Source: Actinomycetota bacterium
GTDB taxonomy: Bacteria > Actinomycetota > Actinomycetes > Nanopelagicales > Nanopelagicaceae
Assembly (NCBI GenBank): GCA_009699205.1
Contig: WLOP01000010.1
Span: forward strand, 1 to 54,371
Direction: 5' to 3'
Length of the DNA stretch: 54,371 bases
Shown: in pieces, positions 8,046-17,562 of the stretch
Numbering within the stretch: position 1 is the stretch's first letter
How the letters are laid out: every line of letters begins with the position of its first letter
Program-made: the position numbers and the translations under genes
Notes under the pieces: model-generated
What the model was told of the DNA's origin: nothing
Seen by the model: only the letters and a program-made list of their open reading frames with translations
Database searches by the model: none

Positions 8046-9137
8046 TTAAGCACCCGCCTTTGTGAGTTCGTCATCGATACGGGCCATTAAGCGCTCTTCA
8101 ATTTGTTCATTAGATATTTGAGAAATTACCTCAGCGAAAAACCCGCGGACTACCAACCTGCGAGCTTCATCCATTGGAATTCCTCGCGACATGAGATAGA
8201 AAAGTTGCTCATCATCAAATCGCCCCGTAGTACTGGCGTGCCCAGCTCCTACGATTTCTCCTGTTTCAATTTCGAGATTGGGAACTGAATCGGCTCGTGC
8301 TCCATCACTAAGGAGAAGATTCCTATTGAGTTCATAGGTATCAGTGCCTTCGGCGGCTGCACGGATGAAAACATCTCCGATCCAGACCGTATGCGCTTCT
8401 TTGCCTGCTAACGCTCCCTTGTAATTTACGCGGGATTTGGCTTTTGGAACTCCGTGATTGACATGTATGCGATGTTCGAAATGTTGCCCCGCAGTTGCGA
8501 AATAGACTCCAGAGAGCGCAGCGCTAGCTCCGGGAGCTAAGAATTCGATCGTAGGCAAAATGCGCACCAGCGAACCGCCCACTGTTACGGTGATTGAATC
8601 AAAGGTCGCATCCTTACCAATATTGGCATGGTGACGGGCCGCATAAACTGAACCATCGGACCATTCTTGAAGAGTGACGAATTTGAGATTGCCACCGGGG
8701 GCAATAAATACTTCAATATCTTCGCCCAAGATGACAGCGCCAGAATTTTCGATAATCACGGTGGCATGCGCGTTTTCGCCCACTTCAATCCGCAGTTGGG
8801 AGTATTGAGCTTCAAAACCTTGATTGTGAATGCGGTTGAGCAGAATCGGTTGAGCGACCTGAGAATTAGCTGCAATCTTCAATAAGGCGATCTGCGTAAC
8901 ATTTCCGTGGATGCGTTGAACAATTACATCGTCAGATTGCGTGGCAGGCGACAAAGCATCTTGAGAAACCATTGCAAAGGAAACACCTTGAGGTAGCTCA
9001 TCGGACGAATTCAACGATTGCTCGGTTGAAATTCTTGCGCTGCCATCGTGTAGCCCACCAAGACGATTTAGTGGCGTAAAACGCCAAGCTTCTTCCCGCC
9101 CGGTCAACGCTAGATAATTACTTGTAAGAGTTGGCAT
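8046..9137 (-). CDS. sufD: Fe-S assembly scaffold protein SufD
   Basis: A 363-residue SufB/SufD-family protein. The C-terminal core is a right-handed beta-helix with blocks such as [67 protein letters not shown] and MDEARRLVVRGFFAEV. SufD pairs with SufB in the SufBC2D scaffold. The start ATG shares one base with the sufB stop (TAATG). It is shorter than SufB and has the divergent N-terminal region expected of SufD. Confidence 0.93.
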   Translation of the reverse strand: MPTLTSNYLALTGREEAWRFTPLNRLGGLHDGSARISTEQSLNSSDELPQGVSFAMVSQDALSPATQSDDVIVQRIHGNVTQIALLKIAANSQVAQPILLNRIHNQGFEAQYSQLRIEVGENAHATVIIENSGAVILGEDIEVFIAPGGNLKFVTLQEWSDGSVYAARHHANIGKDATFDSITVTVGGSLVRILPTIEFLAPGASAALSGVYFATAGQHFEHRIHVNHGVPKAKSRVNYKGALAGKEAHTVWIGDVFIRAAAEGTDTYELNRNLLLSDGARADSVPNLEIETGEIVGAGHASTTGRFDDEQLFYLMSRGIPMDEARRLVVRGFFAEVISQISNEQIEERLMARIDDELTKAGA

Positions 9138-10546
9138 TAACCGACAGCACCTTCCATCTGAAGTTCGATAAGACGATTAAGTTCGAGGGCGTACTCCATT
9201 GGTAACTCACGCGCAATCGGTTCAATGAATCCACGAACAATCATGGCCATTGCTTCATCTTCCGATAAACCACGGGACATTAGATAGAAAAGTTGATCAT
9301 CGCTAATTTTGGAAACCGTGGCTTCATGCCCCATCGAGACATCATCTTCGCGAATATCTACATACGGATATGTGTCAGAACGTGAAATTGTGTCAACGAG
9401 TAAAGCGTCACATTTGACGGTGCTCTTGGAATGATGAGCGCCTTCTTGAATCTGCACTAACCCTCGATAGGAAGTTCGGCCACCACCACGCGCAACTGAT
9501 TTAGAAATAATCGTTGAAGATGTGTAAGGAGCAGCGTGAACCATCTTCGCGCCTGCGTCTTGGTGTTGTCCCTCTCCCGCAAAAGCGATGGAGAGAGTTT
9601 CGCCTTTCGAATGAGGCCCCAAGAGAAAGACAGCTGGGTACTTCATCGTAACTTTAGACCCGATATTTCCATCGATCCATTCCATAGTTGCACCCTCAGC
9701 ACAAGTGGCACGTTTGGTAACTAAGTTATAAACGTTATTAGACCAATTCTGAATTGTCGTATAACGAACTCGCGCACCCTTCTTGACGATGATTTCAACA
9801 ACTGCCGAGTGCAAAGAATCAGATTTATAAATCGGAGCGGTGCAACCTTCGACGTAATGTATATAGGAATCCTCATCAGCGATGATCAAGGTGCGTTCAA
9901 ACTGCCCCATGTTCTCGGTATTGATACGGAAATACGCCTGTAATGGGATATCGACGTGTACTCCTTTAGGAACATAAATGAAAGATCCGCCCGACCAAAC
10001 TGAGGTATTCAAAGCTGCGAACTTGTTATCGCCTACCGGGATAACGCTTCCAAAATATTCTTTAAATAGCTCTGGATGTTGCTTGAGTCCAGAATCGGTA
10101 TCAAGGAATATAACGCCTTGCTTCTCTAAATCTTCACGAATCGAGTGGTAGACAACCTCGGATTCATACTGTGCTGCAACCCCAGAAACCAAACGTTGCT
10201 TTTCGGCTTCTGGAATTCCCAAACGATCATAAGTATTCTTAATTTCATCCGGTAAGTCATCCCAAGTTGTCGCTTGTTTTTCAGTTGAACGGACGAAATA
10301 TTTAATCGTGTCAAAGAAGATTCCAGAGAGGTCTGAACCCCAGGTAGGCATCGGTTTCTTGCCAAAGAGAGATAATCCTTTAAGGCGCATATCCAACATC
10401 CACTGAGGTTCGGATTTCAGCGCGGATATATTACGCACAACTTCCTCGCTCAAACCTCGTCGCGAATTGGCGCCAGCGGTATCAACATCGGACCAACCAA
10501 ATTCATATTTTCCGATACCGTCTAGCTCAGGATGCGCAATCGTCAT
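9137..10546 (-). CDS. sufB: Fe-S assembly scaffold protein SufB
   Basis: A 469-residue SufB. The N-terminal segment ([16 protein letters not shown]) is typical, and the beta-helix core includes [30 protein letters not shown], and [14 protein letters not shown] with a conserved cysteine. The [27 protein letters not shown] block near the C terminus is the most conserved region. SufB is the main scaffold on which the nascent Fe-S cluster is assembled. The ATG overlaps the sufR stop (ATGA) and has a strong GGAGG Shine-Dalgarno, so it can be translated much more heavily than sufR. Confidence 0.95.
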   Translation of the reverse strand: MTIAHPELDGIGKYEFGWSDVDTAGANSRRGLSEEVVRNISALKSEPQWMLDMRLKGLSLFGKKPMPTWGSDLSGIFFDTIKYFVRSTEKQATTWDDLPDEIKNTYDRLGIPEAEKQRLVSGVAAQYESEVVYHSIREDLEKQGVIFLDTDSGLKQHPELFKEYFGSVIPVGDNKFAALNTSVWSGGSFIYVPKGVHVDIPLQAYFRINTENMGQFERTLIIADEDSYIHYVEGCTAPIYKSDSLHSAVVEIIVKKGARVRYTTIQNWSNNVYNLVTKRATCAEGATMEWIDGNIGSKVTMKYPAVFLLGPHSKGETLSIAFAGEGQHQDAGAKMVHAAPYTSSTIISKSVARGGGRTSYRGLVQIQEGAHHSKSTVKCDALLVDTISRSDTYPYVDIREDDVSMGHEATVSKISDDQLFYLMSRGLSEDEAMAMIVRGFIEPIARELPMEYALELNRLIELQMEGAVG

Positions 10547-11223
10547 CTTTTTCCTCCCGTAGTGGATTTATTTTGTAAACGCGGTATGTATGTCGTGCAG
10601 ACTCCATCGCCATGCGCGATTGTTGCTAAACGTTGAACATGGGTTCCGAGCAATTGGGAAAGAGTTTCGGTCTCGGCTTCGCAGAGTTGGGGAAATTCGG
10701 AAGCAACGTGCGCGATCGGACAATGATGCTGACAAAGTTCATCCCCATTTTCGCGCGCTAAAACTGTGGCGGCATATCCCTGAGCGCTCAGTGCTGATGC
10801 CAAAGTTTCTAAAGAATTTGCACCCTTGCCTGCAGTAAGAGTTCGAAGCATTTCATCCCCACGTCGACGCGCAAATGCGTCAATGGAAGCTTCACCATTC
10901 TCCTCTGCTAAGAATTTCAAGGCCGACACTGCAAGGTCATCATAGGAATGTTCAAATTTAGTTCGACCGTTATCGGTCATGAGAAATACTTTGGATGGGC
11001 GCCCTCTACCCCGAGAAATATTGCTGGCACCTGTGCGGGGTTCACGTCCTTCAACGATTCCATCGTGGGAAAGAGCATCAAGATGACGGCGGATCCCAGC
11101 CGGCGTAAGCCCTAGGCGATTGGCGAGAACTGCGGCGCTACTAGGCCCATTCTCCAGAATTGAGCGTGCGACAAGGTCTCGAGTACGAGGATCATCATGG
11201 CCCACGGCGCCCTTGTTTTTCAC
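10543..11223 (-). CDS. sufR: Fe-S-sensing transcriptional repressor SufR
   Basis: A 226-residue winged-helix regulator. The helix-turn-helix is at about residues 26-60 ([24 protein letters not shown]). The C-terminal half carries Cys164, Cys168, Cys181 and Cys209, the cluster-binding cysteines of SufR regulators. It heads the suf operon, so it probably represses its own operon when holding a cluster. The start is uncertain: GTG at 11223 has no Shine-Dalgarno and no well-spaced -10, while an in-frame GTG at 11205 follows AAGGG. Divergent from ctaA. Confidence 0.9.
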   Translation of the reverse strand: MKNKGAVGHDDPRTRDLVARSILENGPSSAAVLANRLGLTPAGIRRHLDALSHDGIVEGREPRTGASNISRGRGRPSKVFLMTDNGRTKFEHSYDDLAVSALKFLAEENGEASIDAFARRRGDEMLRTLTAGKGANSLETLASALSAQGYAATVLARENGDELCQHHCPIAHVASEFPQLCEAETETLSQLLGTHVQRLATIAHGDGVCTTYIPRLQNKSTTGGKR

Positions 11224-11342
11224 AACAGAAGTGTGTCGTAATTCCCCTTAAATCGCCACTTGAGCGCAGGTGTCGCGGGCCACAGCCATGCCAATAGGTG
11301 GGCTCCAATCATTCCCCTTCTACTGGTCTTAGGCTACCGAGC
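11224..11342. promoter_or_regulatory. Divergent sufR / ctaA control region
   Basis: 119 bases that must carry the suf operon promoter (-) and the ctaA promoter (+). The nine-base direct repeat ATTCCCCTT occurs at 11241-11249 and 11311-11319, 70 bases apart, one near each gene. A short partial dyad (CACA..TGTG) overlaps the upstream sufR GTG start at 11221-11235. Either could be a SufR site, but no known consensus is matched, so this is a suggestion only. Confidence 0.3.
11330..11335 (+). promoter_or_regulatory. -10 element of a leaderless ctaA promoter
   Basis: TAGGCT, seven bases, then the ATG at 11343. The position supports this ATG over the upstream in-frame ATG at 11298, which would start before the promoter. 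Confidence 0.5.
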
Positions 11343-12203
11343 ATGAGACGCGAAGAGATTGAACGGGCGCTCACCCCGCTTTTAGGCTTGCTGCTCTTTC
11401 TGCAAAGCGCAATCGTTGTCACGGGCGGCGCTGTTCGCCTCACTGGCTCTGGGTTGGGATGTCCTACATGGCCCGAATGCACGCCCGGATCAATTAAACC
11501 GGTACCCGATCAAGTGCAAGGCCAAGTTCATGCGTGGATCGAATTTGGAAATCGTTTACTCACATTTGTTCTCATCTTCTCTTCGGTAGCAGTACTGATT
11601 GCAGTGCGGTATTTGAAGCGACGGGACATTCGCACTCTCGCGATTTTTCAACTCCTAGGAATCTTCGCGCAAATTCCTCTAGGCGGCATCACAGTTCTCA
11701 CCCATCTGAATCCAATTCCTGTAGCAGGACATTTCTTACTTTCTATAATTCTTATCGCAGCCGGTACATCGCTCTTTGAACGACGTAATTTAATTACTGC
11801 GCCAAATGAAATCAGCAAATTGCCTCAACCTATTTTCACTCGAGCTCACTTAGCTCTAACAACGTTGGTGATTATCGTAGGCACTATCGTTACCGGCAGT
11901 GGTCCCAATGCAGGAGACTGGTCTGCGCCGCGCTTCCACATACGCATCCAATTGATCGCCTGGATACATGCAGGATTAGTCATCGCATTGATGCTTCTGA
12001 GTATTTACCTATACCTTCGTGCAACAAAGGGATCTTTATTCAAGCAACGATTACTCATATTTCTTCTCTTATCTTTGGGCCAAGGCGCTATTGGATTCAT
12101 TCAGTTCTATCAAGGAGTTCCTGAATTATTGGTTGGGGCACACCTCATTGGCGTGACTTTAGTGTGGATCGGCGCATGGCGAATCCATTTAGTAGCAAAG
12201 TGA
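11343..12203 (+). CDS. ctaA: Heme A synthase (CtaA/COX15 family)
   Basis: A 286-residue polytopic membrane protein with about eight helices. It converts heme O to heme A for aa3-type cytochrome oxidase. Conserved features include GGAVRLTGSGLGCPTWPEC with a cysteine pair in the first loop, and histidines in VHAWIEFGNR, THLNPIPVAGHFLLS, WIHAGLVIAL and GAHLIGV that match heme-binding positions. The start at 11343 is chosen because a TAGGCT -10 sits seven bases upstream and there is no conserved sequence before it. It is followed by tkt after seven bases. Heme O synthase (ctaB), often next to tkt in actinobacteria, is not here. Confidence 0.9.
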   Translation: MRREEIERALTPLLGLLLFLQSAIVVTGGAVRLTGSGLGCPTWPECTPGSIKPVPDQVQGQVHAWIEFGNRLLTFVLIFSSVAVLIAVRYLKRRDIRTLAIFQLLGIFAQIPLGGITVLTHLNPIPVAGHFLLSIILIAAGTSLFERRNLITAPNEISKLPQPIFTRAHLALTTLVIIVGTIVTGSGPNAGDWSAPRFHIRIQLIAWIHAGLVIALMLLSIYLYLRATKGSLFKQRLLIFLLLSLGQGAIGFIQFYQGVPELLVGAHLIGVTLVWIGAWRIHLVAK

Positions 12204-12210
12204 GAGCGAA

Positions 12211-14268
12211 ATGAATCAGAATAAACCTGAATGGACCGAACTAGACCTTCGTGCAGTTGCTTATGCTCGAGCGCTCGCTATGGATTCGGTGCAAAAGGTT
12301 GGTAACGGCCACCCTGGTACCGCTATGGCATTGGCGCCTGTGGCATACGCTCTCTTTCACAAACATATGGTGCATGACCCATCTGATCCACAATGGTTAG
12401 GTCGAGATCGATTCATACTCTCTTGCGGTCATTCATCTATCACTTTATATACCCAGCTTTTTTTCAGCGGATACGGTCTAGAAATGAAAGATCTCCAGGC
12501 ATTTCGCACGTGGGGTTCATTAACTCCGGGCCATCCTGAATACGGCCACACTGCAGGCGTTGAAACAACCACCGGGCCGCTCGGTCAGGGAATCGCAAAT
12601 GGTGTCGGAATGGCGATGGCAGCTCGATTTGAACGCGGACTTCTAGATCCTAAAACGCCCGTAGGTGAAAGTATTTTCGACCATAACATCTGGGTGATCT
12701 GTTCGGATGGGGACCTAGAAGAAGGTGTCAGCGCTGAAGCATCCTCACTCGCAGGGACGCAAGCTCTCGGTTCGCTCAACGTTATATACGATGACAATCG
12801 AATTTCAATTGAAGGCGATACGCACGTGGCATTTACTGAAGATGTCTCTGCTAGGTATCGCGCCTACGGATGGCATGTCATCGAAGTTGCCACTGCATCT
12901 GACGGCAACGTCGATCACCTTGCACTCGATATGGCAATCATCGCGGCCAAAGCAGAACTTGCGCGTCCAACGCTAATTAGATTGAAAACTGTCATCGCCT
13001 GGCCAGCTCCTAAGGCACAAGGCACATCAAAATCGCATGGCTCCGCTTTAGGCGATACCGAGATTAGCGAAACAAAGAAATTGCTCGGTCTCAATCCTGA
13101 AGAGCATTTTGCGATGCCTGAAGAAATACTCGCTCACGTGCGCAAAGTTAAAGATCGTGGAATTTCGGCACATACACTTTGGAATGAACGCTTCGAGGTA
13201 TGGAAAGCAAGTAACCCTGCACAAGCCAAACTTTTAGAACGTCTAGCAATTCGCGCACTACCTCAAGGTTGGGATTCATCTCTCCCATCATTTGAAGTTG
13301 GCGCTTCGGTTTCCACACGGAAAGCATCTGGAGATGTTATCCAGGCTCTTGCCACATCACTTCCAGAGTTCTGGGGTGGATCTGCTGATTTAGCAGAAAG
13401 CAATAACACCACTATCGAAGGTGGCGGATCATTCCTGCCCGCATCTAGCGCCATGAAAGGTGCCAACCCCTATGGGCGCATCATCCATTTTGGAATTCGC
13501 GAAAATGCTATGGGTTCGATTCTTAATGGAATTACTTTGCACGGGCTCACCCGAGTTTTTGCTGGCACATTCTTAGTCTTCAGCGATTACATGCGCCCAG
13601 CAGTTCGTTTAGCTGCGCTCATGGGTCTTGGTACTACTTTTGTTTGGTCGCACGATTCCATCGGTGTCGGAGAAGATGGACCTACGCATCAACCAATCGA
13701 ACATTTCGCAGCGCTGCGTGCAATACCAGGTTTGGCAGTCATCCGTCCTGCAGATGGAAACGAAGTTGCTGCCGCATGGAAAGAAATCATCACACGTGAT
13801 CAACCCTGCGCCCTGTTGTTATCTCGTCAAAACCTCTCTGTTCTGGATGGATCTCAGAGCCACGGAAAAACGGGCGTCTCTCAAGGCGCCTACATCCTCA
13901 AAGAAGGTTCCCAAAAAACTCCGCAAGCAATATTGATTGCTACCGGCTCAGAAGTTGAATTAGCTGTCAGCGCTGCAAAGATTCTGGAAGAAGAAGGAAT
14001 CTCCACGCGCGTTGTGAGCGCACCCTGCCTGGAATGGTTCCAAGAACAATCCCCCGAATATCGTGAAAGCGTTCTTCCCAAAGCTGTTCCCACCAAGGTA
14101 AGTATCGAAGTCGGAATCGCACAAGGTTGGCGTGAATACGTCGGTGATAACGGCGCATCTATCTCCCTCGAACGCTTTGGTGCTTCTGCTTCAGCGTCTA
14201 TTCTCTTTCGCGAATTTGGTTTCACTCCTGAAGCGGTAGTTGCAAAAGTTAAGGAAATCTTGCCGTGA
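12211..14268 (+). CDS. tkt: Transketolase
   Basis: A 685-residue thiamine-diphosphate enzyme that moves two-carbon units in the non-oxidative pentose phosphate pathway. Motifs in order: GNGHPGTAMALAPVAYALF, CGHSSITLYTQLF, HTAGVETTTGPLGQG, the ThDP/metal motif CSDGDLEEGVSAEASSLAG, GGSADLAESNNT, FGIRENAMG with the catalytic glutamate, and WSHDSIGVGEDGPTHQPIEH. Length is normal (about 660-700). It follows ctaA by seven bases and its stop overlaps the tal GTG start, so tkt, tal and pgi are one operon. Confidence 0.96.
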   Translation: MNQNKPEWTELDLRAVAYARALAMDSVQKVGNGHPGTAMALAPVAYALFHKHMVHDPSDPQWLGRDRFILSCGHSSITLYTQLFFSGYGLEMKDLQAFRTWGSLTPGHPEYGHTAGVETTTGPLGQGIANGVGMAMAARFERGLLDPKTPVGESIFDHNIWVICSDGDLEEGVSAEASSLAGTQALGSLNVIYDDNRISIEGDTHVAFTEDVSARYRAYGWHVIEVATASDGNVDHLALDMAIIAAKAELARPTLIRLKTVIAWPAPKAQGTSKSHGSALGDTEISETKKLLGLNPEEHFAMPEEILAHVRKVKDRGISAHTLWNERFEVWKASNPAQAKLLERLAIRALPQGWDSSLPSFEVGASVSTRKASGDVIQALATSLPEFWGGSADLAESNNTTIEGGGSFLPASSAMKGANPYGRIIHFGIRENAMGSILNGITLHGLTRVFAGTFLVFSDYMRPAVRLAALMGLGTTFVWSHDSIGVGEDGPTHQPIEHFAALRAIPGLAVIRPADGNEVAAAWKEIITRDQPCALLLSRQNLSVLDGSQSHGKTGVSQGAYILKEGSQKTPQAILIATGSEVELAVSAAKILEEEGISTRVVSAPCLEWFQEQSPEYRESVLPKAVPTKVSIEVGIAQGWREYVGDNGASISLERFGASASASILFREFGFTPEAVVAKVKEILP

Positions 14269-15362
14269 GCGTAGGTGCAATTTCATCTGCCGGTACATCA
14301 ATTTGGCTTGATGACCTCTCTCGCGCCAAAATTGCAGGAAGCGATAAACACTCTCTCCCCCATCGCATCGCCCATGATGGAGTGGTGGGAGTTACAACTA
14401 ATCCAAGTATTTTTAGTAACGCTATCTCTCAAGGCGCCGAATACGCAGCAGATATCGAGAAATGGAAATCTTCTAGCGTGGATGAAGTTGTCCGCGTACT
14501 CACTACAGATGATGTACGAGCGGCTTGCGATCTTTTCGCACCAATCTTCCACAATACTTCTGGGATTGATGGCCGGGTGAGCATTGAAGTTGATCCTCGC
14601 TCTGCGCGCAATACAGCTGCGACTATCTCTGAGGGTGAACTCCTATGGAAGATTGTCGCCCGCCCCAATACCTTGATCAAGGTACCTGCAACCCTCGAAG
14701 GGTTGCCCGCAATCACTGCTCTCATTGCACAGGGAATTAGCGTCAACGTCACGCTGATATTTTCCGTTGATAGATACAAAGCAGTGATGGATGCCTTTAT
14801 CGCCGGTTTGGAAAAAAGAGTTGCCGATGGTTTGCCACTCACTGGTATTGCATCAGTTGCATCCTTTTTCATTAGTCGTATCGATACTGCGATTGACCAA
14901 GAGCTCAAAAGTATTGGTACCTCGCAAGCTTTAGAACTTTGCGGAAAATCAGCGATCGCCAACGCCGTTCTTGCTTATGAAGCTTTCTTGCAAGTAGAGG
15001 CATCAGCGCGTTGGCAATGCCTACACATTCTCGGAGCTTCTATGCAGCGACCACTATGGGCTTCCACCGGCGTAAAAGACCCTGCCTACGATGACACCCA
15101 ATATGTCATGCAGTTGCTCGATACACACACTGTGAACACGATGCCTCAAGCCACTTTAGACGCCGTCATCGATCATGGCGCTGACAATCACGGCCGAATT
15201 CGTGACCACTTCGTATCTGCTAAAGAAGTTCTGGCGAAAATTGATGCCTTGGGCATCAATCTCGGCCACGTTACTGAAGCCTTAGAAATCGATGGGGTCA
15301 TGAAGTTCGAGCAAGCTTGGAATGAACTCCTTTCTAATGTTTCATCGGCGATCTCCAAATGA
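14265..15362 (+). CDS. tal: Transaldolase
   Basis: A 365-residue transaldolase of the longer, type-2 actinobacterial form. Blocks are IWLDDLSRAKI, GVTTNPSIFSNAI, NTLIKVPATLEGLPAI with the Schiff-base Lys139, and GISVNVTLIFSVDRYKAVMDAFIAGLEKR. LQVEASARWQCLHILGASMQRPLWASTGVK follows in the second half. It transfers a dihydroxyacetone unit from sedoheptulose-7-phosphate to glyceraldehyde-3-phosphate. The GTG start lies in the tkt stop (GTGA), and its own stop overlaps the pgi ATG (ATGA), so all three genes are translationally coupled. Confidence 0.94.
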   Translation: MSVGAISSAGTSIWLDDLSRAKIAGSDKHSLPHRIAHDGVVGVTTNPSIFSNAISQGAEYAADIEKWKSSSVDEVVRVLTTDDVRAACDLFAPIFHNTSGIDGRVSIEVDPRSARNTAATISEGELLWKIVARPNTLIKVPATLEGLPAITALIAQGISVNVTLIFSVDRYKAVMDAFIAGLEKRVADGLPLTGIASVASFFISRIDTAIDQELKSIGTSQALELCGKSAIANAVLAYEAFLQVEASARWQCLHILGASMQRPLWASTGVKDPAYDDTQYVMQLLDTHTVNTMPQATLDAVIDHGADNHGRIRDHFVSAKEVLAKIDALGINLGHVTEALEIDGVMKFEQAWNELLSNVSSAISK

Positions 15363-16897
15363 TTCATCTACATGGGACTTACATCTCCAAGATTGATTTT
15401 CTGGATTCAAAATTTCATGCGCTAGTTGAAGCTAGCGCTCGGCTGGCCAAGAAGGACTTCACTCTGTGGGGAAGCGCCGCCGAAGATGAAGCAAGGATGC
15501 GACTTAATTGGGTGGACCTTCCGGAAACTTCACGAGACCTACTTCCAGAACTTGATGCGCTCGCTGCGAGATTCAGATCCCATACACATGTAATTCTCTG
15601 CGGAATGGGCGGCTCTTCCCTAGCCCCAGAAGTAATCGCTGGCGCTTTCGGCAAGAAGATCTTTATTTTAGATAGTACCGATCCACAATATATTTCCGCG
15701 GCCCTAGATTGCGATCTATCAACTACGGTTGTTGTAGTCAGTTCTAAATCGGGCTCCACTATTGAAACTGCTTCACAACGGGCCTTATTCACGCAGGCTT
15801 TCATCAATGCAAACCTAAATCCTGCCGATCACATGGTGATTGTTACCGATCCCGATTCACCTCTAGATAGAGATTCCAGATCTCAAGGATTTACTGTGGT
15901 CAACGCTGACTCCAATGTAGGTGGACGTTTCAGTGCATTAACTGCTTTTGGCTTAGTGCCGGCTGCCCTCATGGGCGTAGATGTCTCTTTGTTGCTTGAT
16001 AGCGCATCCGATGCCGTTGCGACTTTTCAAGGGGCTACTTCTCCAGCTGTAGCTGCGGCCTATCTGCTCTCCTATCACGCCGACCAATACCTTTCTTTTG
16101 ATGATTCCTCCTCCCAGTTTCCAGGTATTTCAGATTGGATCGAACAACTCATTGCGGAATCAACTGGTAAAGATTTCGTAGGACGACTCCCGGTAGTTAT
16201 CGAATCAGATTCAGCGCCCGTGGCCGGTAAACATTTCTCCATCGCATTCTCTGGCAATCGCGATTTAGTTGTAGAAGCGCAGCTCGGCGCACATTTCATC
16301 TTTTGGGAATGGGTAACTGCGTTGATCGGATTCGCAATTGGAGTCGATCCATTTAATCAACCAAATGTCACTGAAGCCAAGAACCAAACATCCACGCTAT
16401 TGGCTCAATGGTCTGGCCAACTTCCAACTTTTACCCCCACAGCGACTGATGGCGCTGTGGAAATTTTCGCGAATGCACAGTCAATCGAAGAAACTTTGAC
16501 GCAGCTTATCGATGCAGTTTCTGCTGATGGCTATTTGGCAATCATGATTTATGCGGATCGATTAGCGGATCGAGAACTAGGCCAGCTGCGAGCCGTTTTA
16601 GCTAGTAAATCAGAGCGGCCGGTAACACTTGGTTGGGGCCCGCGTTTCCTCCATTCCACTGGCCAGTTCCATAAAGGTGGTCAGCAAAATGGAGTCTTCT
16701 TGCAGATTACTGCCGAGAGCGAAAATGATTTAGAAATTCCAGGAACGGAATTAACTTTCCAAACTTTGATTATGGCTCAAGCACTCGGCGACGCGCAGGC
16801 TCTATCTTCGCGTGATTTCACTGTTGCGCGTTTGCATATGCGCGATCGAAGTGAAGGTGCGGCACAAATACTAAAGGCCGCTCGAGCAATTATTTAG
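15359..16897 (+). CDS. pgi: Glucose-6-phosphate isomerase
   Basis: A 512-residue SIS-domain isomerase interconverting glucose-6-phosphate and fructose-6-phosphate. Sugar-phosphate sites appear as HVILCGMGGSSLAPEV and VVVSSKSGSTIETASQ. DSNVGGRFSALTAFGLVPAALMG and LGWGPRFLHSTGQFHKGGQQNG are other family blocks. It resembles the isomerase half of the bifunctional transaldolase/glucose-6-phosphate isomerase proteins, and here it sits directly behind tal with an ATGA overlap. The stop overlaps the convergent rbpA stop by four bases, leaving no room for a terminator. Confidence 0.92.
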   Translation: MIHLHGTYISKIDFLDSKFHALVEASARLAKKDFTLWGSAAEDEARMRLNWVDLPETSRDLLPELDALAARFRSHTHVILCGMGGSSLAPEVIAGAFGKKIFILDSTDPQYISAALDCDLSTTVVVVSSKSGSTIETASQRALFTQAFINANLNPADHMVIVTDPDSPLDRDSRSQGFTVVNADSNVGGRFSALTAFGLVPAALMGVDVSLLLDSASDAVATFQGATSPAVAAAYLLSYHADQYLSFDDSSSQFPGISDWIEQLIAESTGKDFVGRLPVVIESDSAPVAGKHFSIAFSGNRDLVVEAQLGAHFIFWEWVTALIGFAIGVDPFNQPNVTEAKNQTSTLLAQWSGQLPTFTPTATDGAVEIFANAQSIEETLTQLIDAVSADGYLAIMIYADRLADRELGQLRAVLASKSERPVTLGWGPRFLHSTGQFHKGGQQNGVFLQITAESENDLEIPGTELTFQTLIMAQALGDAQALSSRDFTVARLHMRDRSEGAAQILKAARAII

Positions 16898-17238
16898 TCG
16901 TCTTCTCCACGAAGTTTGCGTAGAGCCTCATCAAGGATCTTTGCTCCCTCTGCATCGGTGCGTCGCTCTTTAACATAAGCCAAGTGCGTTTTGTAAGGCT
17001 CATTCTTCACTGGGCTAGGCGGATTAGCTTTGTCGCGTCCGGCTGGGAAACCACAACGTGGACAATCCCACTCATCAGGAACAACTACCGTTCCATCCTC
17101 AGCAAATGATGGACGAGTCTCATGCTTATTGGAACACCAGTAGGAAACTTGAAAACGACCGATCGAATCACCGCGTTCGGCTTCGCCCATGGGGCCAGCA
17201 CCGACACGACTTCCACGAATTGCGCTTCCGCCTGCCAT
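16894..17238 (-). CDS. rbpA: RNA polymerase-binding protein RbpA
   Basis: A 114-residue RbpA, an actinobacterial RNA polymerase subunit that stabilises the open complex with group 1 and some group 2 sigma factors. Seen here are the N-terminal GGSAIRGSRVGAGPMGEAERG tail and a central zinc-ribbon-like core with Cys35, His39, Cys59 and Cys62 (WCSNKH...CPRCG). The C-terminal sigma-interaction helix region is KTHLAYVKERRTDAEGAKILDEAL. AAGAGGAG lies just upstream of the ATG. It follows secG by 51 bases and may have its own promoter. It is a strong lineage marker. Confidence 0.95.
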   Translation of the reverse strand: MAGGSAIRGSRVGAGPMGEAERGDSIGRFQVSYWCSNKHETRPSFAEDGTVVVPDEWDCPRCGFPAGRDKANPPSPVKNEPYKTHLAYVKERRTDAEGAKILDEALRKLRGEDD

Positions 17239-17289
17239 TTTTACTCCTCTTGGTTCTTGCTAGTACTTGTTAATAATTCTTTCGGGCGT

Positions 17290-17517
17290 TTACTTAAGAA
17301 CCAAACTTAGGGCCACGACACCTGCGAACCAAAGACCACCAACAACGATTGTGATGCGATCGAGGTTGCGCTCAACGACTGATGAACCGCCGTAGTTGGA
17401 AGAAACCCCACCACCAAAGAGATCGGATAATCCGCTTCCCTTACCTTTGTGGAGAAGGACAAGGAGAATCATCAGAACGCTGGTGACAACCAGCAGAATG
17501 GAGAGCCCTAGCTTCAT
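17290..17517 (-). CDS. secG: Preprotein translocase subunit SecG
   Basis: A 75-residue protein with two membrane helices (about residues 2-20 and 53-73) joined by a GKGSGLSDLFGGG loop, the SecG signature. SecG assists SecYE in protein export. An AAGGGG Shine-Dalgarno lies eight bases before the ATG. It follows tpiA by 45 bases, the usual place in actinobacteria behind gap-pgk-tpiA. Confidence 0.93.
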   Translation of the reverse strand: MKLGLSILLVVTSVLMILLVLLHKGKGSGLSDLFGGGVSSNYGGSSVVERNLDRITIVVGGLWFAGVVALSLVLK

Positions 17518-17562
17518 TTCACAACCCCTTAGCCTTCTTGTAGAGCGACAGGATACTGTAAA

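Noticed and set aside
11298-11342. Upstream ATG for ctaA
   Set aside because: It lies before the proposed promoter hexamer and its extra 15 residues are not part of the family.
12585-14225. Long antisense reading frames within tkt and similar frames inside gltB, gap and pgk
   Set aside because: They follow the codon pattern of the real gene on the other strand and encode no recognisable protein.
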